From a virus, in IMG/VR virus record IMGVR_UViG_3300025009_000137, positions 1 through 53,064 of that record: 53,064 nt of DNA. One strand, written 5' to 3'. Below are positions 31,695 through 40,053 of this stretch, piece after piece. Numbering within the stretch: the first letter of the stretch is position 1; each line of letters starts with the position of its first letter. Made by a program: the position numbers and the translations under genes. The notes under the pieces were generated by a model that saw only the letters and a list, made by a program, of their open reading frames with translations, was not told where the DNA came from and did not search any database.

Positions 31695-33253
31695 TATATT
31701 CTTGCCTCCTCCATCAATTTATTCATCACAATGTCAACTACTCCCATAAGTTGATTATTATCATTAACACCTTTTACAGTTATTGTTCCGCTATGATTAA
31801 CTGTTTGGTTTAGTCTTTGTTCTGGTGTTAAAACTTGTTCGCCATTTCTAAGTATTGCTAATCCTTCACCGTTTGAACTATGAAAAATACCGCCATCATG
31901 GAATTTAGGAATATTACTAATATTAATACCCCAATTTTCGCCACCAACACCAGGAACCCAATCTGGAATATCTATATTAATTTGGTTTAATCCGTCAATG
32001 ACTATATTTACTCCATCAATTAACATATTAATAAAAGATTTAAATGGAGAAGAAATATCATCCCATAGATTCATAAAGAAATCTTTAAATCCTTGCCAGT
32101 GTTCAATTATATAATCTACAGAAATCCCTACAACATCAGAAATTCCATTCCATACATCAATAGCAAGTTTTTTTAATTCATCCCAATTCTTGTAAATTTC
32201 ATAACCTAGATATATTAATCCTGCAATTAATCCTGTGACAAGCGTTATAGGCGCTGTGACTACTTCAAATGCAACCGTAAATGCGACGGCTAAAGCAGGT
32301 AAAATATTAACTGCAAGTGTTGTTAATCCTGCTATTAACGGCCCAGCTAATGTTAATCCTCTTAAAAATGTTACTGCTTTAACTATTTGTCCGATACCAA
32401 AAATTATTTGTCCAGTTACCAAAATGATCGGCCCTGCAACAGTAGCAATTCCAGCAATAACTAATATAGTATCTTTTGATGTTTCAGATAAATTATTAAA
32501 CCAACCTACTAAATCTTTGATAACAACTGTAATTTCTGTAACAATAGGTGTAATAATTTTACCTAATTCTGCCATTTCTTTTTGTAAATCATAAGTAGCC
32601 TGATTACTTTCGATTAATGCTTTATTTACTTCGGTATATTTATCATAAACCTGCGTTAATCCAAGTTCTGCCATAGTTTGCAAAACTAAATCTGTTTCTG
32701 TTCCATTTGTTTTTGCTGTCGCTAATTTAGCATTAAAATCAGTTAAATTTACGCCCATACGGTTTAACATTTCGTCAAACATACCAGTTGTTGCTCCAGC
32801 GGCAAGAGATTCTTGAATATCTGAAGCTAAACCTTCAGGGTTAAGTGTCTCACCAAATTTTACACTAGCCGCCACTAAATCTTCGGTTATTTTTTGAAGT
32901 TGATCACCTTTAAATCCAGTAGCTAATAAGTTACTTACAGTTTCAGTATTTGCTCCTAAATCATCCCTTAAACCAGCCAAAGTTCTATATGATTCATTAA
33001 CTTCTTCTATTTTTACACCAGCACTATCAGCATTAACCTCTAATTTTCCTAATTCTGTTCTTAACTCTTTAGTACCTTCTGTAGCTAATGCCATTATTCC
33101 TATCATTGGTGCAGTTATACCTAAAGACATTTTTGATCCAATGTCTGTCATTCTCTGCCCAACATTTTGCATTTCTCTTTGTGCTTCTTCTAAACCTCTG
33201 CGAAAAGCTGTCATATCAATATTTAATCTTACAAATAATGAACCAAGTTCCAA
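31694..33253 (-). CDS. Tail tape measure protein, TTG start
   Basis: 519 residues from TTG 7 nt after GGGG. N-terminal FRRGLEEAQREMQNVGQRMTD pattern and coiled coil, central hydrophobic segments (about 255-345), C-terminal FHDGGIFHSSNGEGLAILRNGEQVLTPEQ typical of tape measures. Sets tail length; at 519 residues a short siphovirus tail is predicted. Follows the tail assembly chaperones. Confidence 0.85.
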   Translation of the reverse strand: MELGSLFVRLNIDMTAFRRGLEEAQREMQNVGQRMTDIGSKMSLGITAPMIGIMALATEGTKELRTELGKLEVNADSAGVKIEEVNESYRTLAGLRDDLGANTETVSNLLATGFKGDQLQKITEDLVAASVKFGETLNPEGLASDIQESLAAGATTGMFDEMLNRMGVNLTDFNAKLATAKTNGTETDLVLQTMAELGLTQVYDKYTEVNKALIESNQATYDLQKEMAELGKIITPIVTEITVVIKDLVGWFNNLSETSKDTILVIAGIATVAGPIILVTGQIIFGIGQIVKAVTFLRGLTLAGPLIAGLTTLAVNILPALAVAFTVAFEVVTAPITLVTGLIAGLIYLGYEIYKNWDELKKLAIDVWNGISDVVGISVDYIIEHWQGFKDFFMNLWDDISSPFKSFINMLIDGVNIVIDGLNQINIDIPDWVPGVGGENWGINISNIPKFHDGGIFHSSNGEGLAILRNGEQVLTPEQRLNQTVNHSGTITVKGVNDNNQLMGVVDIVMNKLMEEARI

Positions 33254-33271
33254 TATATCACCCCTTTCAAC

Positions 33272-33489
33272 TAAAATAAATGATCAATATATCCTTTTTT
33301 AGGTGAATTAGGATTATTTTCATCTTCTTTTAAATTAGCAACAATTATCAAATCCCAAAAAATATCAAGTTCCATATTATCAATTTGTTCAGGTGTCCAT
33401 TGAAAAGATTTTGCTAATTGTAGATAATAATAAACTATACCTTGATATTCCGATAAAGTATTTTCCCTATCGGATTTTATGCGTTTGGG
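33272..33489 (-). CDS. Tail assembly chaperone, frameshift (T) extension
   Basis: No start of its own. Reached by -1 frameshift at CCCAAAC (33483-33489), giving ...KQLPKRIKSDRENTLSEYQG, then YYLQLAKSF and ending in GYIDHLF. The extension is about 70 residues, as in gpG-gpGT systems, and ends just before the tape measure gene. Confidence 0.8.
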
Positions 33490-33779
33490 AGTTGTTTAAC
33501 TTTTGAATTTACGATACTTCCTATCCATGTTGATATTTCTGTAAATTTTGGCATTAATTCATCTAAATCTAAACCATCTTCTATTAATTCAGGAGTAACT
33601 TCTTTATTATTAAAACCAATTGAAATTAAGTTAAGCATCTCTTCATATGCTTTTTCATCTTGTGCTAAATTCTTATTAGCAAAATTATTATTGAATTTAA
33701 TTATTTTTCTCCATACTCCAGCTTTGGGTGTGCCAGCGGTATAGTCTTTTCCATTTAAAGTAATAGTAGGTGCTAACAT
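33477..33779 (-). CDS. Tail assembly chaperone (G)
   Basis: 100 residues, ATG after GGAGG. Starts LAPTITLNGKDYTAG, typical of Firmicute phage tail chaperones that coat the tape measure. The slippery heptamer C CCA AAC lies four codons before the stop. Confidence 0.8.
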   Translation of the reverse strand: MLAPTITLNGKDYTAGTPKAGVWRKIIKFNNNFANKNLAQDEKAYEEMLNLISIGFNNKEVTPELIEDGLDLDELMPKFTEISTWIGSIVNSKVKQLPNA

Positions 33780-33814
33780 ATTAAAAAACCTCCATATTTT
33801 ATTTTTGTATTATA

Positions 33815-33840
33815 TTAAGGGAAGAATTAACTTCCCTTAA
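33815..33840 (-). other. Hairpin after tail tube gene
   Basis: TTAAGGGAAG / CTTCCCTTAA, 5 nt past the tail tube stop. Not followed by a U run; likely mRNA stabiliser or partial terminator. Confidence 0.55.
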
Positions 33841-33844
33841 TTAT

Positions 33845-34729
33845 TTAAGCAGTTGTAAAGTTAATAACATTAGCAGATGCAATAGCATTTCCTGCTATAT
33901 CTTTCACGCCACCTTTGGTAACACCAGCAATATATACACTAGATGAAGCTAGATTGCTGGTCGGATTTAAAGTAACTATAGTATGAGCATCATTAATAGA
34001 AATTGCAAAAGGAACGTCTGTACCATCTGCTTTAACTATAAAGAAATTATCTAATATAGCTGTGCTTGCTTGAATAGCTTCACTAAATGTAAGAACAATA
34101 TTTGCATCTATAGCAACACCAGTAGCCGCATCAGCAGGTACAGAAGTAACAGTAGGTGCAGTAGTATCAGCTTCACCTTCTACAGCAGTAAACCAGTTCG
34201 TACCTATTGTAGATACATAATCTATATGATCTTCATCTACTTGTTTAATCCAAGAATTATCATAATCTAACCTAATAAAACTAGCTTTCATTTTGGGAAT
34301 TTGGAAATTAACTTTATCATTTTTAGTTTGATGATTAATTTCTGGTAATTGGAATTTACCCTTATATAACCACACATACCTATAACTTCCATTTGATTTT
34401 AAAGATTTAAACCCTAAAGCTATGTAAGGACTGACATCAGTTGATTTTCTTTTTAATATACCGCCTGTAATCGTGTGTCCTAGTAAAACAGCCTGTACTT
34501 CTAATGGTAAATCTTTAACTTCTATTTCTACATCTACTTGTCCCATTTGTGAAAATACTTCGCTTGGAGCATCATCAGACCATAAAACACCACTTGAAGA
34601 ATTTGGATTTATGTTTGCTGTGATAGCACCTGGAATTGAAACAGGTGTTTCATAAGTAACACCTGAAACTGTATCAGAAGTTAAAATTGCATAATGTAGA
34701 TTGCTTAAGCCAACTTGTGTTCCTGCCAT
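33845..34729 (-). CDS. Major tail tube protein with C-terminal Ig-like domain
   Basis: 294 residues, ATG after GGGAGGGG. Residues 1-190 fit a phage tail tube protein; residues 195-294 (TAPTVTSVPADAATGV, ANIVLTFSEAI, ...VINFTTA) are a Big_5/SbsA-type Ig-like domain, a common surface decoration of tail tubes. Abundant late protein followed by a hairpin. Confidence 0.8.
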   Translation of the reverse strand: MAGTQVGLSNLHYAILTSDTVSGVTYETPVSIPGAITANINPNSSSGVLWSDDAPSEVFSQMGQVDVEIEVKDLPLEVQAVLLGHTITGGILKRKSTDVSPYIALGFKSLKSNGSYRYVWLYKGKFQLPEINHQTKNDKVNFQIPKMKASFIRLDYDNSWIKQVDEDHIDYVSTIGTNWFTAVEGEADTTAPTVTSVPADAATGVAIDANIVLTFSEAIQASTAILDNFFIVKADGTDVPFAISINDAHTIVTLNPTSNLASSSVYIAGVTKGGVKDIAGNAIASANVINFTTA

Positions 34730-34749
34730 AAATAACCCCTCCCTTTAAT

Positions 34750-35151
34750 TTAATCTCTTGTTGTTGCAATTGCATAATTGCAAATAAAAACAGATCGCTC
34801 ATTTGCGTCTGTTTCAAGTTTGAATGGATTTTGCAAAGCATTGATAATACTTACCCTTGTTTGAGTAAGTTGAATTCCTTCACCTTTATCTTCTATATCT
34901 AACAAATTAAAAATCGCCCAGGCTTTTGACCGAGCGACTGAATAACTTTTATTTCTAACCAATATTTGTATTCTTCTATCTAATGCACTAACACCTGTGG
35001 TAGTAGGTAATCCGGCATACTCAAAAACGCAAATAATATTGTCTAAATCTGGTTTATTATCAAGAAAAATATCTGTTCCTATTGATGTTGCCAAACTATT
35101 ATTAATTAAATAATTAGCTACATCTCTAATTAATTCTGCTAAGTCAATCAC
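34750..35151 (-). CDS. Tail terminator / minor capsid 3-like
   Basis: 133 residues. DNIICVFEYAGLP, ILVRNKSYSVARSKAWAIFNLLD and the order between HK97 gp10-like and tube proteins fit a tail completion (terminator) protein. Start GTG at 35151 sits in a GGAGG run; a downstream ATT is an alternative. Confidence 0.65.
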   Translation of the reverse strand: MIDLAELIRDVANYLINNSLATSIGTDIFLDNKPDLDNIICVFEYAGLPTTTGVSALDRRIQILVRNKSYSVARSKAWAIFNLLDIEDKGEGIQLTQTRVSIINALQNPFKLETDANERSVFICNYAIATTRD

Positions 35152-35154
35152 CTC

Positions 35155-35493
35155 CTACTCCCTTAATGCTGAATTAATTCTATCGTTTGTAAGTTGAATA
35201 ACTCTATCTTTATTTCTATTAAATGGATCTTCTAAAAATTTAGCTTTGCCATCTATATGTAAAATTTGTAAATCCTCATGTTGTTTTAAAGCATAAGGTG
35301 TATTATACAAAATAACTACAGAATCATCTTGATCAATTACTGTTCCACTTCTTCTTAATGTACCAGATTCAATAGGACATTCATCAATAGATTCAGTTAA
35401 AATATGTTCTGCTCCATTGTGCATTGCTTGCATACCAACACGTTTAATTAATCTTTCAATCGCATTACCATTCCATGTTAAATCACTACTCAT
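35155..35493 (-). CDS. HK97 gp10-like tail completion protein
   Basis: 112 residues, ATG overlapping the upstream stop. HILTESIDECPIESGTLRRS...VVILYNTPYALKQHE is the gp10 family signature. Neck protein between head closure and tail terminator. Confidence 0.8.
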   Translation of the reverse strand: MSSDLTWNGNAIERLIKRVGMQAMHNGAEHILTESIDECPIESGTLRRSGTVIDQDDSVVILYNTPYALKQHEDLQILHIDGKAKFLEDPFNRNKDRVIQLTNDRINSALRE

Positions 35494-35786
35494 TAAACAC
35501 TTACCTCTCTAAATTGGATATTACCTTCTAAATCTGTAATATCTGATACTGCTAATACAGTCCAATCTCTGCTATACCAAGTAATAATATCATTCGGTAA
35601 TACTACTGATTTTGTATATATTGTTGCTTCAGATACTACTTCTTTTCCTTGTGAATTTCTAACAATTTTCCTTTTACCTTCCCATCTTATATTTATTGTA
35701 GATGAAGTAGTAATTGATTCTCCGTATTCATTAACACCAGTAGTCGTTTTTAATGTAGTAGTTTGATTTAAATAATTTTCTATCAT
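35493..35786 (-). CDS. Head closure / head-tail joining protein
   Basis: 97 residues. TTTLKTTTGVNEYGES...VLPNDIITWYSRDWTVLAV resembles SPP1 gp16/phage head-tail joining proteins (beta barrel). Overlaps both neighbours by a few nt. Confidence 0.7.
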   Translation of the reverse strand: MIENYLNQTTTLKTTTGVNEYGESITTSSTINIRWEGKRKIVRNSQGKEVVSEATIYTKSVVLPNDIITWYSRDWTVLAVSDITDLEGNIQFREVSV

Positions 35787-36325
35787 ACAATACTCACCGC
35801 ACCAGCTAAATAAGGTTTAAGCAATTCTTTTGCATCCTGAGAAAGTAACCCTCTCCCTGCACCATCTTTAAAATTTTCGCTCATTCCACTTAAAGAAAAA
35901 TTGCTAACCCCTTCCTGCTGTAATTTTCTTCTTTGAGAATTTCCTCTTTCTAGCAAAGTTAATGCTTCTTCACATTGTGCTTCTTTTACATTTTGTGTAA
36001 CCTCTTCTTCACAATTCCAGATAGAATAGCAATTTATATAAGGTTCATATTTTGTTAAATTAATAGGACGATTAATTAGTAAATTATAATCATTTCTTTT
36101 ATCTACAACATAGCATCTTGGAAAAGCAAGTATTTGACCTTCAACTTTTTTAATTCCTTTATAAAATTGTTTATTAATATTTTTACAAGCCATAATCAAC
36201 GCTCTTGATTTATTGTCTGTGCTTGCCGAAGTCCAAGTATCAGAATAGAGCCTATTATTAAAATATGTGTCTGCATCTGTCACAGATATATAGCTATTTT
36301 CATTTACGGTAATTAATACTGCCAT
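35783..36325 (-). CDS. Head-tail connector (adaptor) protein
   Basis: 180 residues, ATG after GAGG. NSYISVTDADTYFNNRLYSDTW and ALIMACKNINKQFYKG match DnaT-like/gp15-type connector proteins that bind the portal. First of the connector genes; in a normal phage it directly follows the coat gene, but here a recombinase cassette intervenes. Confidence 0.75.
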   Translation of the reverse strand: MAVLITVNENSYISVTDADTYFNNRLYSDTWTSASTDNKSRALIMACKNINKQFYKGIKKVEGQILAFPRCYVVDKRNDYNLLINRPINLTKYEPYINCYSIWNCEEEVTQNVKEAQCEEALTLLERGNSQRRKLQQEGVSNFSLSGMSENFKDGAGRGLLSQDAKELLKPYLAGAVSIV

Positions 36326-36345
36326 AAATCACCACCACCTCTATA

Positions 36346-37188
36346 TTATCTCATATACTTATTGTATTCCTGTTTCCTACGTTCTCTTGAAGAATGAGCA
36401 TATATTAAAGTTGTCGATGGTCGTACATGCCCTAAAGTTTTCATAATAACATCTAATGAAGCACCATTTTCTAACATTGTTGTTGCCGTTGTATGTCTCC
36501 ATCTATGGGGAAATACATTAGATTCTACTTCTGAATTTTTAGCAATATCTTTTACAACTTCACGAATTCTGGCAATGCTCATTCTGCGGATTGGATTTCT
36601 TTCAGTAACAAATAATGCCTCACAGGCATCATTTCTACTATCTAGATATTTTTTTAACCAAATCCTACATTTTTCAGTAAAAAATACTTCTCTTTCTTTA
36701 TCACCTTTCCCTATAACTCTGACACCCCTATCTTGCCAATTAACGTCAGAGACATTACATCCAAAAACTTCTCCAATCCGACAACCAGTTGAATAAAAAA
36801 ATTCAACTAAAGATTTTTCTAATAATGTTTTACATGAATCTCTAATTAATTCAACTTCTTCTATGCTTAAAGATTTTGGTATTCTTGTACCTTCTTTTGG
36901 CTCTTTAAGTTTAGAAGAAATATTTTTATCTATAAAATCTTCCTCATGCAAATAACGAAAAAATGAACGTACAAAACGAATTCTATGTCCTAAACTAGCT
37001 GGCTTTAAATGCTCTTGTTGAATTAAATATTCTTTTAAATGAATATAGGTTATAGAAGTTATATCTACATCTCCTAAATATTTAATCAATAATTTAACCT
37101 GTAAAGAATATGCATTTAAAGTATGAGTAGAATAATTTAACAATTTCTTGTCTTTTTCATAAAATTCATATGCCCTTGACAACAACAA
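36346..37188 (-). CDS. Second tyrosine recombinase (XerC/D-like), in the late operon
   Basis: 280 residues from TTG 8 nt after GGGG. Compact Xer-like layout: SAM-like N-domain, Arg 137 in STGCRIGE, HRWRH (His 228, Arg 231), GHVRPSTT (His 254), Tyr 263 in LIYAHS. Own TTGACA-17-TATATT promoter overlapped by a palindromic operator, divergent from the RHH gene. Placed between head and connector genes. Possible dimer resolution, inversion or cassette exchange. Confidence 0.88.
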   Translation of the reverse strand: MLLSRAYEFYEKDKKLLNYSTHTLNAYSLQVKLLIKYLGDVDITSITYIHLKEYLIQQEHLKPASLGHRIRFVRSFFRYLHEEDFIDKNISSKLKEPKEGTRIPKSLSIEEVELIRDSCKTLLEKSLVEFFYSTGCRIGEVFGCNVSDVNWQDRGVRVIGKGDKEREVFFTEKCRIWLKKYLDSRNDACEALFVTERNPIRRMSIARIREVVKDIAKNSEVESNVFPHRWRHTTATTMLENGASLDVIMKTLGHVRPSTTLIYAHSSRERRKQEYNKYMR

Positions 37189-37199
37189 TATTATCACCC

Positions 37200-37275
37200 C
37201 TAGTTATATAACTTATATAACTAGAATATACTACTTTTATTGATACTTGTCAATATAGGTTATATAACTTATAAT
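37200..37275. promoter_or_regulatory. Divergent promoters with RHH operator
   Basis: Plus strand: TTGTCA (37247) -17- TATAAT (37270-37275) for the RHH gene. Minus strand: TTGACA (37248-37253) -17- TATATT (37225-37230) for the recombinase. A 25-bp perfect palindrome at 37200-37224 (CTAGTTATATAA, centre C, and its complement) covers the recombinase start region. GTTATATAAC recurs at 37259 inside the RHH promoter. RHH autorepression and recombinase repression are inferred. Confidence 0.75.
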
Positions 37276-37297
37276 ACTTTTAGGAGGTGATTTATTT

Positions 37298-37465
37298 ATG
37301 GCTGTTGATAAAGAAAAGAATGTCCAAATATTAGTAACATTCCCCAATGATATGCTTGAAGATATAGAAAAATATTGGCATGAGCAAAAACTGAAAAATA
37401 GAAATGAAGCTATTAGGAAACTTGTTAAAATTGGTTTAGAATCTGAAAAGACCTCTAAAAAATAA
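37298..37465 (+). CDS. RHH (Arc/MetJ-type) repressor
   Basis: 55 residues, ATG 8 nt after AGGAGG. NVQILVTFPNDMLEDIEKYW gives the beta strand and first helix, NRNEAIRKLVKIGLES the second. Likely dimeric repressor of the divergent recombinase, binding the GTTATATAAC sites. Stop codon lies in the loop of its terminator. Its 3' part is nearly identical to 2-130. Confidence 0.8.
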   Translation: MAVDKEKNVQILVTFPNDMLEDIEKYWHEQKLKNRNEAIRKLVKIGLESEKTSKK

Positions 37466-37474
37466 GAGGTCTTT
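37447..37474 (+). terminator. Terminator overlapping RHH stop
   Basis: AAAGACCTC / GAGGTCTTT, same loop as at 112-139, then ATTTTTATT. Confidence 0.8.
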
Positions 37475-37525
37475 ATTTTTATTCATTTTTAAGGTTAAAT
37501 ATTCAATCATCACACTCAGTTTACA

Positions 37526-37547
37526 AACTAACGCACCTTCGTTAGTT
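37526..37547. other. Conserved hairpin at 3' end of head operon B
   Basis: AACTAACG-CACCTT-CGTTAGTT, identical to 194-215; ends 7 nt from the stop of the last gene of head operon B. Confidence 0.5.
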
Positions 37548-37554
37548 GGGTAAA

Positions 37555-37641
37555 TTATTCGTTTTCGCTTTCTGACCATGTCCTACCAATTACAACACCG
37601 TTCTCATTTTTAACTTCGGCTATAAGTTTTAGATTAACCAT
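37555..37641 (-). CDS. 28-residue late protein
   Basis: Begins MVNLKLIAEV, ends SESENE. ATG after GGAGG, 1 nt beyond the stop of the upstream gene. It takes the place of the 77-residue gene at 218-451 in unit A. Function unknown. Confidence 0.5.
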   Translation of the reverse strand: MVNLKLIAEVKNENGVVIGRTWSESENE

Positions 37642-37642
37642 A

Positions 37643-38239
37643 TTATAAAGCCTCCTCGACAACGCTTAATCTTACAGTTCTTACGCCCTCTTGTAGTACG
37701 TCCGTAGAATTAAAATACCTAAAAAACAAAGTATGGCCGCTTGATATTTTCAAATTCTTAAAAATACTAGCTTGTACCTTTAAGTCATTCGGTATAAATG
37801 ATTGCATTTGCTCATTTGTCGATGTGTTATACCAACCGGAATAACCTCGTTCCAGTTTTTTGTTAAAGGCAGCTGTACCTAAAATTAAAAATATACTACC
37901 TAAATAAACTGCACAAAAATGTGTACCACTTATAGCTCCGCTTGGAGCTATAACATTATACGATACGTCTTGCACTATCCATATTTTGCCTGATGGTACA
38001 ACTATTTCTTCCGTCGCGTTGCTACCTGCACCTACAGTTGTATTAAATGTGACACTTATCTGTTTAACATTTCTACCAGTTAGTTGCATACTTGCAGGAG
38101 TAGCACCGCTAATAATACTATCAATTTTTGCATTTAATGCATCAATCTTTGTGTTTAAATCTGTATCTTTAATTTTCAATTTATTTGCTGAAGAATCAAA
38201 AACATTTTCCATTATTTCTGTTTGTCTTGGTATACTCAA
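37643..38239 (-). CDS. Virion surface protein, unit B (decoration-like)
   Basis: 198 residues from TTG 7 nt after GGAGG. N-terminal coiled coil (DTDLNTKIDALNAKIDSIIS) suggests trimerisation, then a beta-rich domain with IWIVQDVSYNV and HTLFFRYF. Fits a head-fibre or decoration protein; no family recognised. Confidence 0.55.
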   Translation of the reverse strand: MSIPRQTEIMENVFDSSANKLKIKDTDLNTKIDALNAKIDSIISGATPASMQLTGRNVKQISVTFNTTVGAGSNATEEIVVPSGKIWIVQDVSYNVIAPSGAISGTHFCAVYLGSIFLILGTAAFNKKLERGYSGWYNTSTNEQMQSFIPNDLKVQASIFKNLKISSGHTLFFRYFNSTDVLQEGVRTVRLSVVEEAL

Positions 38240-38266
38240 TATTCTACCTCCTATCTTAAAAATAAA

Positions 38267-38288
38267 TTAGGGGTTATTAAACCCCTAA
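38267..38288 (-). other. Hairpin after gene 38313-39005
   Basis: TTAGGGG / CCCCTAA, in the spacer before the next ribosome site; same placement as the hairpins after both coat genes. Confidence 0.5.
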
Positions 38289-38312
38289 TAATTAATAATG
38301 CATGATCTAAAT

Positions 38313-39005
38313 TTAGTCTGGAGCATCTGCTAAAGTGTAAGTAATTTGAAGCATCATGGCAGGAGGATTAGCAGTTGCACCATTGGTAACATTTAACAAT
38401 AATTTTTCACCAGCTGCTAATACTTTATAAGTTTCATCAAGTGTACCTAAAGAATTTATTGTACCAACAGCAGGGAAGCCTGGGTCTGAATCATAAGCTG
38501 TATATACAATTGAATTAACTCCATTGGTTACACCAACAAGACAATTATTTCCATCATCAATTCCTGCTCCATTACCTTGTGGAATCATTGATACACTTTC
38601 TAAGGTTATAGTTAATCCTGCTGGAGCTACAAATATCACTCTATCAGCAATATCAACACCTGCTCCCAAATCTTCAATTTGATAATTAAACATATTAACT
38701 TTTGCTGTTGTTGCTAATTTTGCAAGAGTAATATTTGCATCTTTTACTTTTGCTGTTTCTACCGCATCTGAAGCTAGTTGTGTAGCACTAATAAAATCAT
38801 TTGCCATTTTTGCTCTACCAGTGGCATCTGCGGATAATGCTCCATCTGCTATTTTTGCTGTTTCAATTGCTCCATCTGCTACTGTTCCCACTGTGACTTC
38901 TTTACTATTTACACCATCATGATCATGACCTGAAGTTAGATTAAAAATTGATTGAAACAATCTCTTGATTATTGGATTTCTAATTGAATTAAAATCATAT
39001 GCCAA
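38313..39005 (-). CDS. Head-fibre-like protein with repeat stalk (unit B)
   Basis: 230 residues from TTG 8 nt after TAGG. Residues 35-105 carry degenerate repeats of the form ADGAIETAKIADGALSADAT and KVKDANITLAKL, typical of trimeric fibre stalks. A beta-rich C-terminal domain follows. Directly after the coat gene. No homologue in unit A. Confidence 0.6.
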   Translation of the reverse strand: MAYDFNSIRNPIIKRLFQSIFNLTSGHDHDGVNSKEVTVGTVADGAIETAKIADGALSADATGRAKMANDFISATQLASDAVETAKVKDANITLAKLATTAKVNMFNYQIEDLGAGVDIADRVIFVAPAGLTITLESVSMIPQGNGAGIDDGNNCLVGVTNGVNSIVYTAYDSDPGFPAVGTINSLGTLDETYKVLAAGEKLLLNVTNGATANPPAMMLQITYTLADAPD

Positions 39006-39037
39006 AATAATCACCTATCCTTTATATTTTATAGTAG

Positions 39038-39065
39038 TATAAGGGGTTTATTTCTTCCCCTTATA
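39038..39065 (-). other. Hairpin after coat gene B
   Basis: TATAAGGGG / CCCCTTATA, 9-bp stem, about 24 nt past the coat stop. Confidence 0.55.
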
Positions 39066-39088
39066 CGTTAGTTCCTATATGGTTAAAT

Positions 39089-40030
39089 TTAGGAAGTTGC
39101 TAAATTAGTTATAGTACCATGCATAAATGCCGGGCCATGAGCTAGACCAACCTGTCCAAAAATGTGTCCACTTTCAGAAGCACCAGTTTTAGAAAGAGGC
39201 TCATAAAATAGATTACCCTTCTCAGGTACAGGTTGGAATACAGGTGCAATTACACTCATATCAGCAACCAACAAAGTACCTGCTGGCATGAATCTATGAG
39301 GATCAGCAATAGCTATATTACCAAAATCAGTTTCTATTTGCTTGACATTTACGCCACCAACATTTCTATCTGTGGGAGCATAACCGTATATATCACTAAT
39401 TTTCTGTTTCTGAAAACCACCACAAAAGATTACAGGATTTTTGAAATATGCTCCATTGGCAAACATTTCTAAAAGAAGTGTATCCATTAGAGCTTTACTT
39501 AAAGCACCAGCAGAAGCATCTACTGTATTAACAGTAGATAAAGCAATCATACCTCTGGTTTTATTCGCTACACCAGCATTAACAGCAATTTGATATACAC
39601 CATTGATAAAGCTATACTCAACGTCACGAGCAATTTTTTCTAATGCTTTAGCAATTTGCCAATCTCTTTCTGAAGTTACGTTGTTCTCTGCACTAGCAGT
39701 ATTAATACCAGTTAATCTTCCCTGATTACTCAATCTAACATAAGAAATAGAAATTGCTTCTTGGAAAATTTGAACCACGTTTTTACTTTGATTTCTTACA
39801 TATGAAATAGCTGTAGGTGCTGTTAAACTTGCAGTTTCGGTAATAGCTGGTTGTGCTGCTGCTTCATGTGAATACTGACTATCTGTTGCAAATTCAAAAT
39901 TATCTGTTTGCATACCACCAGTTAAGCCACCAATCATTGAAAGAAAAGGTGTATTAACTACATCTGAGGTGAATAATTCCCCTGTATAATTAGGTAAATT
40001 CCATACTGTTCCGGCTGCTACGTTTGCCAT
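39089..40030 (-). CDS. Major capsid protein, SU10/DUF5309-like (unit B)
   Basis: 313 residues, ATG after AAGGAGATTG. ELFTSDVVNTPFLSMIGGLTGG, RNQSKNVVQIFQEAISISYV and KALEKIARDVEYSFINGVYQ match SU10-type coat proteins (DUF5309, HK97 fold). It occupies the locus that in unit A holds a P22-type coat, next to a nearly identical scaffold body. Confidence 0.85.
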   Translation of the reverse strand: MANVAAGTVWNLPNYTGELFTSDVVNTPFLSMIGGLTGGMQTDNFEFATDSQYSHEAAAQPAITETASLTAPTAISYVRNQSKNVVQIFQEAISISYVRLSNQGRLTGINTASAENNVTSERDWQIAKALEKIARDVEYSFINGVYQIAVNAGVANKTRGMIALSTVNTVDASAGALSKALMDTLLLEMFANGAYFKNPVIFCGGFQKQKISDIYGYAPTDRNVGGVNVKQIETDFGNIAIADPHRFMPAGTLLVADMSVIAPVFQPVPEKGNLFYEPLSKTGASESGHIFGQVGLAHGPAFMHGTITNLATS

Positions 40031-40053
40031 GTTAAATCAATCTCCTTTACGTT

